Shown in pieces: positions 36,836-47,745 of a stretch of DNA of 64,000 nucleotides; positions within the stretch are counted from its first letter, which is position 1, and each line of letters opens with the position of its first letter. Location of the stretch: assembly GCF_008831285.2 (NCBI RefSeq), contig NC_045138.2, positions 10,304,571-10,368,570 on the forward strand, written 5' to 3'. The notes beneath the pieces are model-generated. The model was not told the DNA's origin, did no database searches, and saw nothing but the letters and a program-made list of their open reading frames with translations. Position numbers and translations under genes: made by a program. The DNA is from Nymphaea colorata. Lineage: Eukaryota > Streptophyta > Magnoliopsida > Nymphaeales > Nymphaeaceae.

Positions 36836-38429
36836 CATTTGGAATGATTGTACATACTTCTTTGACTAGTATATCAGTTTTTTCAATGGGTAACATTTAG
36901 ACTTGATGAGAAGACAATATTATATAAGGCCTCATGAGTTTGAGCAATTACACACGGTTTACTTTCCATAATGGTTTCAAGATCATGCAAGTTACATATT
37001 AGACATTACTTGTAATTATATTTTTAATATATTTTATATAAACACTTATTTGCAATAGATTTGTCACTTACGTCAAATGAGTACAAGTCAATAACTGAAT
37101 GATGAAGTTAATTGACTCTCCCAATATCCTAAGAAAGTAGTGAAGAAATATAATGACTTTATTATAAACGGTTTTTGTTATAAATAGTGGCATTGTTGTC
37201 AATGTACCAACTTCTAGTTTTTCCGATGCAAGAGATAAAAATCTAATTATTGGTGAAGTTACCTACTACAGTATCATTAAAGATATCTTTGAAGTGAATT
37301 GTTATGGAGATTTGAAGTTCATTTTATTTAAATGTAATGGGCTTGATGTTTTATGTTCACATTCTATAGGCACGAAGAAGGATGAGTTTGGTTTCATGTG
37401 TGTCAACTCTCAACATACATGTATGGATGATGAACCATTTTTGCTCGCATCTCAAGTTAGACAAGTTTTTGTGTAGAAGATCATGTTAACATAAATTGGC
37501 AACTTGTTGAAAAAGTGAGATTTTCGAGACTTATTTGACATACAAAGTCAACAAACTATGTTAGATGAAATTATTGATGAAGCAAACCTAAATATTTTGG
37601 ATAGTGAAGTTTATGACCTTAAATTGGAAGAGACAGTTCATGAAGTTGTTTCTTGAGTTCAAATAAATGTGCCAGCAAAATCTATCCACATGTCCTCTAA
37701 ACTTGATTGAGCTATCAAAGAGTCACCATATGTAACATTTTTAGATTGTAACATCTTGAATCAAATATTAATGAGATATTCTTTTATCCTGTTGTTTCAT
37801 TAGATGCCCCATGATGTATCACCACTTTATCTAACCTCGACACAAGCACCAAACTAGACTTGCATGTGGAAAATATATTTGCTTACTTGGATCCATAGTG
37901 GTGATGGAAGCTATTCCCTTGAAATCACAGCTACCAGGACTCATGCATTTCTAGGTAATAAGCATTAAAAGCATATCAAACATGAGCCAGAACCATATCT
38001 ACATCATAGCATGATTGGCCCTATAAGATTGACTTGCAATCCACTTTCTCTAGTCCACAAGCTCAGTCCCAGCCTGGCTGCCAGAGCTTTAGAGTATGTG
38101 TCGACTGGAATACCAAGATGCTTTGGAGTTCCAATATTATTCCACATGCCAAATCAAATTGTTATGTAAAAAATGACATTGCAAATTAGCTTATAGAAAT
38201 CAAGAACTGATATAGGAGATAAACTGAAAGTATAAGAAGAAAACATATGTGAAACTAGGAAAACATGATTTCCTGATTTTGTCCAAATGCAAAAAAGAAA
38301 TGTGTTTTCATCTAATAAATACAAAAAATTAATGTGATTCCAAGTCTTATGCATCATCATCAAGCCACCCTTATGGCTCCATGAGCCGCTCTAGATGTTC
38401 TATTATATGCTCCAATGCTTCATTTTGTA

Positions 38430-39960
38430 GCATAAGCGACTTCCAGTTTGGTTTAGACCCATCAAGATCTCCAACATGTGCACCAAACCCATATGTACAA
38501 GAAGGCCCAACATAGTCCTTGGAAGCTCAAGTGAAAGTACATCACCAATATGTGCATTTGTTTGCTGTTGTGAAGCTTGGCCTCTAAATCTAGTTTGCAA
38601 TACAAGAAAAACATTTCAATTTAGCATACATTTATTTTAGAAAAATATATAAATGTGAACCAACTCTACTTACAATAAAGGAGAAGTGCCTTTTGTCCTA
38701 CTTGGAAATCACACACTTGTGTGGGTTTAGATCCACACGTCAAGACAATCTATATCAATCCCATCACTGCCATCTGAACACTGCATGACAGTAGATTATT
38801 AATATAGCTCTTATGATTAAGTACATACTTTAACTAATTTTGTGAATAGGAACCAGTTCTGCATGAAAACATGATAAGCTCTTTGTCTCCAAAGTGTGAA
38901 GCATTGTCTCTTGTGTACAATTGTTTGCAATTCTAATGCTTTGTGAGTAGATTATTAATATTGTTCTTATGATTAAGTACATACTTTAACAAATTTTGTG
39001 AATAGGAACCGGTTCTGCACGAAAACATGATAAGCTCTTTGTCCCCCAAAGTGTGAAGCATTGTCTCTTGTGCACAATTGTTTGCAATTCTAATGCTTTG
39101 TGGCTAGAAATGAAAAATAAAATGAAACACTAATGACAATAATTAAAAGCTAATTCGATTTATATAAAAAACTAGCCTTTGACTTCTCATAATCGAAGTA
39201 TTCTATGAGAGACTCCCACTGCTCTTGAGGTATCTCCTTGGGACAAGCTTGCAATTATGCGTCTCAGTTATCATGGATGTAAAAAACATTTTGAAGGATG
39301 CTTCTCTAACCAGTCCATTTTTTCTTGAATGAGTCCATCACATAACATCGAAAAGCCTCTCGAAGGCCTCTCTTGTTTGGGGGCTCAAAGTTATTCTGCA
39401 TCACAAAAAATGTAAATATACATTTATTTAAGATAATAAGTGTCTTTGAAAATGACACAAAGTGAAATAAATACCTTGACTTTCAGCAATACATCATCTT
39501 TGTAACAAATAGGCAACTCAATCCACGTATAGTAAACAAGTGGTGCCTTATCTGCATCTCGAGCTAGAACCCCCAAATATCATGATAAGTCTTTGGCATG
39601 TGGTCCATATGGCTGCCCTGACCTATTAATATGAAGAGGAAGCTTTTGTCCAGGAAGTAGCTTCACAATAGCCACTGCTCAATTGGGACCTTGTGACTTC
39701 TTTCATTGTGCACCTAAAACATGATAATTGATTACATGTAGATTTGTTATATGCATCATATCATGAATCAAGTTCTAATTTAAAAAGCAACAAATGCCAG
39801 ACCTCTCAGCACCATCTATCAAATATGACTGACTACTCTGCAAGTATTGGACCCTGCAAAACATTTGCAATTACAAATTAAAGAATACCAAAGTTAAAAA
39901 TTTAAACACATACAACATTTCTTCAAGATTCAATATAGTTGAATCCAAATGAATAAAATA
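38430..39960 (-). pseudogene. Ptta/En-Spm plant transposase-like gene, broken
   Basis: On the minus strand the blocks run in order: QPYGPHAKDLS and DKAPLVYYTWIELP (about 39650-39500), GLREAFRCYVMDSFKKKWTG (about 39390-39320), ACPKEIPQEQWESLIEYFDY (about 39260-39190) and a KRQCFTLWGTKSLSCF block (about 39070-39020). These match the plant transposase (Ptta/En/Spm) family, whose members are the second gene of CACTA elements. Introns are likely between blocks. Stops within blocks show it is dead. One segment is duplicated (38791-39103). Confidence 0.75.
38791..39103 (-). repeat. 156-bp tandem duplication in Ptta-like gene
   Basis: Two near-identical units start at GTAGATTATTAATAT (38791 and 38947). 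Each contains a complete KRQCFTLWGTKSLSCF-type exon block plus flanking intron. Confidence 0.9.
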
Positions 39961-41009
39961 CTCACAACACTTGTCAAAATGTCTGTCGCTGAAAGTTGTG
40001 TATAATTTCTCATTCAAAGGGAAAGAAGTGAGCTATGGATCTTCAATAAGGGTTTATTTTGTCTTGTTACTTTCGTATTGTGTGATTTTGAGCTAGTTTA
40101 GAAACCACTATCATGTAGAATTTCTAGCATTTATAGGTGAAAGATCATCAACTTCTCTCCTCCTGGCATTTATCTTAGATCCCCCCTCCTTGCCTTAAAA
40201 TGTGGATATGAATATGACAAGTCATTTTTCATAAGATACATACACTAATCATCAAGTTCTTTTTAAATTGTTTGTCAATTTTGTGTACTAACAATAAAGT
40301 TCTGCTTATGCTTGTATATTTTCCTTATTCAATGCAGTAACTCTAAGTTTTCTTTATTCTTGTTGGAGAAATAAACTTTTGTTGTCCACCATGATGGTGA
40401 GGATCTACAATGGAGAGAGAAGCAGAGTGGCAGACAATAGCGGAAAGAAGGAGGTGTCAAAGCTTTCCTGGCACCAGATGGATGGAAACTGCAGCACCTT
40501 CTATGCTTCGAGATCATGCAGTGTAGATGCTAATTTTGAAGTTTTTTTTCCTTTTTTAATGTATTGTACACATTTTCTACCAATTGAAGTTGGCATGGAA
40601 CTGCAGTTTCCACCAATTGAAGTTGTGATATTTGTATTGAAAAAAAAAATTACTAACGCAAAATTTTGTTACAAAAGAGTAAAACAATTTGCAACACAAG
40701 ATATCTTCACTGAAGATTAAGCAATTTGCAATGCATATTATCACTACTGAAACTATAAATTGCTCAACCTACCACCAATGAAAACTCATGTTTGCAACGT
40801 AGATTTTCCTTGTGGTAGTCAATTAACAACGAAAAAGTTTATCACTAATAGTCGATGATTAGTAATAAGTAGTAATTTCATTGCTAATAGATTCAGCGTC
40901 ACTGACTTTTAGTGACAGAGCTTGTGAGGTTATTTTTGTTTATGAAAAGTTTTAGCAACAATTTTTCTGTGTTAGAAAAAATCTACTTGTTGTTGTGTGT
41001 GTGGATTGT

Positions 41010-41716
41010 CCACGAATGAAAAGCATTCGATTTCATTTCAAAACTCTTTAACTTTCCTCTAAAATCGATGTACTTTGACATTTGGGGGCATATAACCTTA
41101 AAATTTCCCAAAAGCACAAATAATATGTCCATTTCTTTGATGAATAAATATTTATGGGTCTATTTTGTCTTGCGAAACTTTGAAGCTGCTGCCATTTTCA
41201 AGGTTTTTAAAAATAAAGTGGAAAATCTTTTTGAAAGGAAAATTGAATTTCTTCCAACTGATGGAGGTGGAGACTATATTTCTGCCAAATCATATTTGGA
41301 TAGCTAAGAAATTTCTCATCGGATTTCTTGACCTCGCACTCATGAGCAAAATAGAAAAGCTGAAAGGAAGCATAGAGACACATAGTGGAAACAGGTCTAG
41401 ACCTTATGATTCACGCCCCTCTTCCAAACGAATAAAGAATATTGATAATTTACCTTTGGAGCTGCTATTTTATGAATTAATCATATGCCTTTCGGGAAAA
41501 GCCCTTTCTAAATTTTATTTCAAAAATCTTCAAACTATCAAATGCTTAAGGTTTTTGGTTGCGCTTATGCTTCTTATATCTAATTGGTTATAGAAAAGAC
41601 AAGTTAGATTTCAAATTTGACGTTCATACATTTTTTTGGTATAGTGGAGTTTACAAAGGATATTTTTTGTCTCAACATGAAATCCAAGAAAGTCGTTGCC
41701 ACACATTATTTTTAAC
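41010..41716 (+). pseudogene. copia-3 integrase remnant, left of hAT
   Basis: MYFDIWG (41068) corresponds to the HxDxWGP start of the integrase core. TDGGGDYISAKSYLDS (about 41258-41305) is the DxGGEY catalytic block with Asp where Glu is expected. THEQNRKAERKHR-like sequence (about 41336-41380) is the HxxxNGxxERxxR block, and FDVHTFFWYSGVYKGYF (about 41617-41667) the FLGYS block. Frame changes separate the blocks. The sequence stops at 41716 in mid-domain, at the hAT-like insertion, and resumes after it. Confidence 0.85.
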
Positions 41717-44533
41717 TAGGGCTGAACACGAGCCAAGTCGAGCCTGAGCTCGGCCAGCTCGAACTCGGCTCGACTAAGTAAGACCTTGAACTCGAAAATA
41801 GCTCGACTACACTAGCTCGAACTCGACTCGATAGTCACGTGTCAAGCTCGAGCTTGACTCGATTAAGCTCAATAAACTCATTTGACTACTCATCCGTTCT
41901 TGTTGAGCTTGAGCGCGATTAAGGCTCGATAAACTCGTTTGGTACTCATCCTTTCGACGAGCTCGATTAAGGCTCGATTAACTTGTTACCAAGGAAAACA
42001 AATGTCCCATTAATGTTTATCCTCATAATTATTTTTTGCCTATGATTTCCTGAAAAAAACTTCAACTTAAAAAAATAATAATAATAAGAGGTTCATATGC
42101 CATTCATGAGGATAAACCAACAACCATGTGCAAAGAGGTTCTCATTTAGAACACCTTACCTATCACAATGAACAAAATTATATCTTTCTCTGAAAAAAAT
42201 CAAAAAATTTAAAGCACACATGAGCAGGTTTTGTAGATAAAGCATAGACTAGCGAATGCATCTGCTCCTGAATTGCTCCCGATGGTGAGGGCCGCCTGAG
42301 ACTGTAGACTGCCTAAATCTTGCAACTAAGATGTTTGGTAACGATTTAGTGTGCAATGGCAACCACTGACAACTTGCGGATGGCAAATTCACTCACTCTG
42401 TTTGTTACTACCAACCACGGAATTATGCCAACCTGCAACGATTTCAGCATATTTAATTCAAATTTGACAACGAGTTCACAGTCCAAGCAGTTCAAACTTA
42501 AAAATTAATACCCGAATGGTATTGCCAGCTGCATTACCGCCACCCCAGAATAACAGCTTTCCTAAAAAAGGAAAATAAAAGAACAGAAAAACATGAATCT
42601 TACAGAACTGCGAATACATTACCACAAACAATTCAACCATGGGATGCACAGTGATGGGTGATACTTCAGACAAAATTACAGGAAAAAAAAAAAACTAAAG
42701 TCCGGATGACCTCACTGCTCAAGTTCAAAGACCAGTTTAGATATATATAATCATGTAACTGACCACAGGAACCACAATAGTATGGTAAAGCATAAAAGTT
42801 TATCAAGATGCACCCCAGTTGTCCTTGGTTAAGAGGTAACATCAAATCAGCAGCTACTACGAAACAAAATTATTGGAAACTCTCCAAAAACTGCATCTTA
42901 CAAACATATACTTCACTTTTTCATATCTTTGCCAGCAGACTCTTTATGTGTGTACATAAATCTAAGGGTCATCAGTTACTAAGTTAATTCTGAAATCAGC
43001 CAGTCACCTTGCAGTTCCCAACACAACCAAACAAAAGAAATTTAGAACTTCTAATGTCATGATGCATAACATGTACTATGAGATGATTATATTGGTAAGA
43101 TATTGATCGCAAAGAAAAGAGGGCAAGTGGTTTCCAATTTTCAAAACAAACGGTAGATGATATCATGATGTTTTTACGTTAGTGTGTCCCATAAATCAAA
43201 TCAAAGACTTCAAACAGTTACCTTAAAAAAAAAAAAACCCTTTGCTTAAAGTATAAAAATGTCGAAGTGGATTTCAGTTACATTAGCCAGCTTTTGGTGG
43301 AAGCTATCTAGGTTTCAAAGCACAAAGGCAGTCACCAGCTTAACTGCAACAAGACACCTTCCAGGATGAGTAAGACATCAGAGCCACATAGGTAAGTGAA
43401 TAAATATGCACTACTCACATTTTCACATTCAGACTTTATTTTTGTTTCATCTCTCCTTAAAATCAAAATAAACATCTACAAAGTTCATGACCTATGCTTC
43501 AATCTTCAAGATCACCAGCAATATGTGCATCTACAAAAGTTTCCTTGAAGCATCTTCAAACCAAAAGACTAGTATCTTCTCTCTCCTAAGAAAAATGGGC
43601 ATAAATTGAAGAAGGACCAAAACCTACCAAGAGGCTGCAAAAGATGAGCAGGAATGACTGCTATTGAGGTGCTCCAGAACTACCAAATTAGTCCAACATA
43701 TATTACACCCCGTACATTAGTTCACTATACCAGCACGACTATAAACAAGCTGTTGACATTGGCTCCAATGGTGGAGAAAAGATGGTCTCCAATAAATATG
43801 AGCATGTGTTTGGTGATAGCTCCTGCAAGGAAGATGACACAATTACAACAAGAACATAAAGAAGAAACTCCCTACGCAAATGGGCTAAAACCGCAGACAA
43901 AAGTGAAGATGCAATAATCACTTCAATAATGTGAAATTAGTTATAAAATAAGCATTCCATGAAAGGCTCTCTCCACCAGGCCTAACTTTTGAGTCGTCCC
44001 ACTGAATCATTAGATGTCCACCACGCATGAAGCGAAAGGCAAACTCAACCATTTAAAGCAAGTAAACAAACTTGCTTAAGTTAATAGAGTGCAAAATTTT
44101 GAATTTTCAACTACGCCGTACAGTAAATCAATGAATCACTTGATTAAACAAGCAAGAAATGCAACAATGAACACATCCACCAATTATTTTCGCAAGGACA
44201 ATTTTTGACTCAGTTCTGAATAAGCAAATACAATTTGCTAGCATTTCCAGTACCATGCAACTGAAGAATTTGAATCGGAAGGGCAAGTAGGTCATGGCAT
44301 GACTTTTGGAGCACCATGCCCCTCTATGCTGAAATCCAGTAGCGGATTGACAGTTGCAAGCTTCATTGAAAGAAACTAAATGGAAAACATAATTAGATAG
44401 TATGTATTCTACTTCATAAAGAACGGAACATCAAAATGACTAGGTTCATTACACTTCAATAAATCCCATATTTTTCTCTCATGTACACAAGCCGCTTAAA
44501 GAACATATACACTAAGGCACAAATCATACTTAC

Positions 44534-45743
44534 AGAGTTGAAAGATTTGACAGCAAACCGAAAGAATTAGGTAGGTCTCCTGTAAAATTGATGAAAGATA
44601 AATCCCCTGCCATGACATTACAAATGCTTTAATTGGTAAAATGTAACATAACACAACATGGTCGTAATTGAGTAATGAACATGCCCACTTAAATTGTAAC
44701 ATAACACAACATGAAAGTGTCAGAGAGGCTTTAAGTTTTAGCTACATATATGGCCTCAGAAAAAACATTTTACACATACGTAACGATATATATAACAGTG
44801 AAGAACAGAAGAAATAAAAAAAAACATTGACATCAATGACACTTGAAGACAGAGAAGTGCATAAGATTAGACCTTCAATGGTCTCCATGGTGTCATTATC
44901 TTCTACCAAAAACATCGTGAGTCACAACACTAAGAAGATTTTGCAACGCTCGTCAAGTGGAAGTGCAACAAATGTGACAAAGATATACCTGAAAGCCCAA
45001 AAGAAGTGTAATATTGATTCAACTAAAAAATTGAGAAACGTACTTTCTTTTGCAGGAAATGAATTACATATTGCATGTTGGTAAAGAGAACACAGCCATT
45101 GAGCCAAGAAAGTGAAACCAGTAAATATAGAGCTAAAAGAACTTTGCATGCCATCCAAAAATGAAAAAGGAAAACAGGAAACAAGTCACCAAAAAACCAA
45201 GCAATGAAGAATGACTTCAAGAAATAAGCTCCATCTCTGAGAAAAAAGAATTGTAGCCTCACCTATGTGAACCATTCAGTGTTATGGCTGCAACTTTGTG
45301 ATCCTGAAATCTATGAAATTATGATCAAGTTAGATCCTGAGAACATTGAAGTTAAACACTGCTAAACACTGCTGGTTCCAAAGAAAAGAAAAAGTCCAAT
45401 TAAAATGCACAACCTTTGAACCGGTATTGCAACTATTTAGTGCAACGGACTTGTTAGATGTCATACAGGCTCCTCCATCAACAGTTTTCATACTATTTCT
45501 GTTTGTTCTTGCAAGGGCCCACTGCATCATTAAGTATTACTGTCTAAACCAATACAAATAACTATGAGTATTTATTATATGAGACAACGGAGGCAAAGAC
45601 AATATATGAGTAATTCCATCAACAAGACCCAAAAAAGTAAAATAAAATTATCATAGATTGAAATATCTTACTGACTCAAGAAGGAACACAAGTAACAATG
45701 TCAAATAGCAACGCTCACACAATTTAAGTTCTTCACTGTTCAT
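44534..45743 (-). pseudogene. Candidate captured LRR receptor-like gene fragment
   Basis: On the minus strand a 73-nt segment (44606 down to 44534) has an AG before it and GTAAGT after it. It encodes DLSFINFTGDLPNSFGLL and then SNLSTL, a textbook plant leucine-rich repeat. LRR receptor kinase genes of the STRUBBELIG-like kind have one 72-bp exon per repeat, so the size fits. Upstream on the same strand, 45743-45672 encodes MNSEELKLCERCYLTLLLVF plus four residues before GTAAG, a possible signal peptide exon. A short segment at 45303-45263 gives VAAITLNG between splice-like sites. No kinase is visible. I am fairly sure of the repeat and unsure of the exon chain and family. Confidence 0.4.
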
Positions 45744-46019
45744 CACCACAAGCCTTTGCAAATCAACCATAGGCTTAAAAAGGACCAGCCAACAGTTTCC
45801 AACATGATACGTTGTAATCACCCCAAATTTTTCTAAAAGATTATGATGTTTTATCCAAGTGCGAAATTCAAATTTAGGCACAAGATTCAAATCCAAAATA
45901 CAACTCTTAGATCCAAATTAAATCCAAAATACAACTTTCAGATCCAAATTAAATCTAAAATACTATTTTCAGATCCAAAACCCAAGTTCAGATCCAAATT
46001 GATCATTTAAGACTCATTT

Positions 46020-46500
46020 GCCCCTCCTTTTGACAAAAAAGTCTCCTTTTAGAGGGTGATTTTAGTCTTTTTGGGTGGACAAGACCAAATTTGCCATTCC
46101 TTTTGACAAAAAGTCTCCTTTTAGAGGGTGATTTTAGTCTTTTTGGGTGAATAAGACCAAATTTGCCCTTCCTTGACAAAAAGTTTCCTTTTAGATGATG
46201 ATTTTAGTCTTTTTAGGTGGACAAGACCAAATTTGCCCTCCCTTTTGACAAAAAGTCTCCTTTTAGAGGGTGATTTTAGTCTTTTTAGGTGGACAAGACC
46301 AAATTTATCATTTTTTTTACAAAAAGTCTCATTTTAGAGGGTGATTTTAGTCTTTTTGAGTGGACAAGACCAAATTTGCCCTTTCTTTTAACAAAAAGTC
46401 TCCTTTTAGAGGGTAATTTTAGTCTTTTTGGATGGATATGACTCATTTGCCCTTTCTTTTGACAAAACAATCATCATTTAGAGGGTGAGTTTAGTCTTTT
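46020..46500 (+). repeat. Tandem array, about 65-bp units, in solo LTR
   Basis: Seven or eight units share CAAAAAGTCTCCTTTTAGAG, then GGTGATTTTAGTCTTTTT and GGACAAGACCAAATTTGCC. They lie just upstream of the TATA box, in the U3 part of the LTR, where such arrays often act as enhancer-like repeats. Confidence 0.9.
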
Positions 46501-46535
46501 TAAGTCAAAAAATTCAAATTTAGGGTTTTGGCTCT

Positions 46536-46552
46536 AAAATCCTCTATAAATA
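46536..46552 (+). promoter_or_regulatory. TATA box of solo LTR
   Basis: CTCTATAAATACCCTCC is a canonical plant TATA box at the expected place between U3 and R. The related LTR-like copy has TCTATAAATAC at about 11450. Confidence 0.6.
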
Positions 46553-46829
46553 CCCTCCATATCCCCCCTCATGGGCAAGATTAGCCCTTGGGAGAAACTC
46601 TAGTGTATTCTCAATTGAAGACTTAGAATTTCTCTTGAGCTCTCTCTTTCTCCCTCTTCCACTCTTTAACTTGGAGCAAACTACAACCCTCTTGGAGACA
46701 TCATCTTAGAGCTTCACTCAAAGGGGATCTTCAAGTGAAGGTGTTCATCTTCCTTAGGTCATTTCTCATTAGAGGTATGTAACCATCATCCCTCTCATTT
46801 CTCTTTCATTTTCTCTTCTCATCTTCATC

Positions 46830-47745
46830 TATCTATGTCAAAGGGAATAGCACTCAACCTCTTTTTAGAGACAAGAGGCTATGCTCAAGCGCACCGGGGG
46901 CCATGAAAAGATGAGATGATATTTTATTTTATGATTAAATCATGTTCTTTTAAGCATTCTTGTTGTTGTTGTTCTTTCTCTTCGTTAATATCTTTTTGTT
47001 CTTTCTTCTCTTCAATATATTCTTGTTGTTGTTGTTCTTTCCCTTCATGAATATATTCTTGTTGTTATTGTTATTTCCTTTCTTTAGTATATCCTTGTTC
47101 TTGTTATTTTCTTTTCTCTCTTCCTCCTCTTCTCATAGCCAAAGGAGATAGCACTCAATCTCTTTTTAGAGACAAGAGGCTATGCTCAAGTGCATTGGGA
47201 GCATGAAAAGATGAGAGGACCTTTCATTTCATGATTGAATCATGTTTCCTCTTTTATTGAATATAGCATTGTCTTTCTTTCTTCATTTTCTCATTTTCAT
47301 CTTCCAATGGCCAAAGGAGATAGCACTCAATCTCTTTTTAGAGATAAGAGGCTATGCTCAAGTGCATTGGGAGCATGAAAAGATGAGAGGATCTTTCATT
47401 TCGTGATTGAAGCATGCTCTCTTTTATTAAATATAGCATTGTTTTTCTTTTTATATTTTTTCTTCATCTTCATCTCCCCATGGCTAAAGTAGGTAGCATT
47501 CAATCTCTTTTTAGAGACAAGAGGCTATGCTCAAATGCACCGGGAGCATGGAAAGATGAGATGATCTTTCATTTTAATCATGTTCTTTCTTTTCATGAAT
47601 GCATTCTTGTTGTTCTTTTGCTTCCTCATATTTTCCTCTATTTCTTATTTCCCTATGGCCAAATGAGATAGCTCTCAGTCTCTATTTTAGAGTCAAGAGG
47701 CTATACTCAAGTGCACCGGGAACATGAGAAAATGAGGTGACATAT
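46830..47745 (+). repeat. Tandem array, about 172-bp units, in solo LTR
   Basis: Five units each contain AAAGGAGATAGCACTCAATC, then CTTTTTAGAGACAAGAGGCT and ATGCTCAAGTGCA. They start at about 46835, 47137, 47309, 47481 and 47657. The first interval is 302 bp and the others 172-176 bp. The array lies downstream of the TATA box, in the transcribed part of the LTR. Confidence 0.9.

Noticed and set aside
46830-47745. CRISPR-like or satellite array
   Set aside because: Units of 172 bp with no spacers, inside an LTR of a plant genome. They are ordinary tandem repeats of a retrotransposon.
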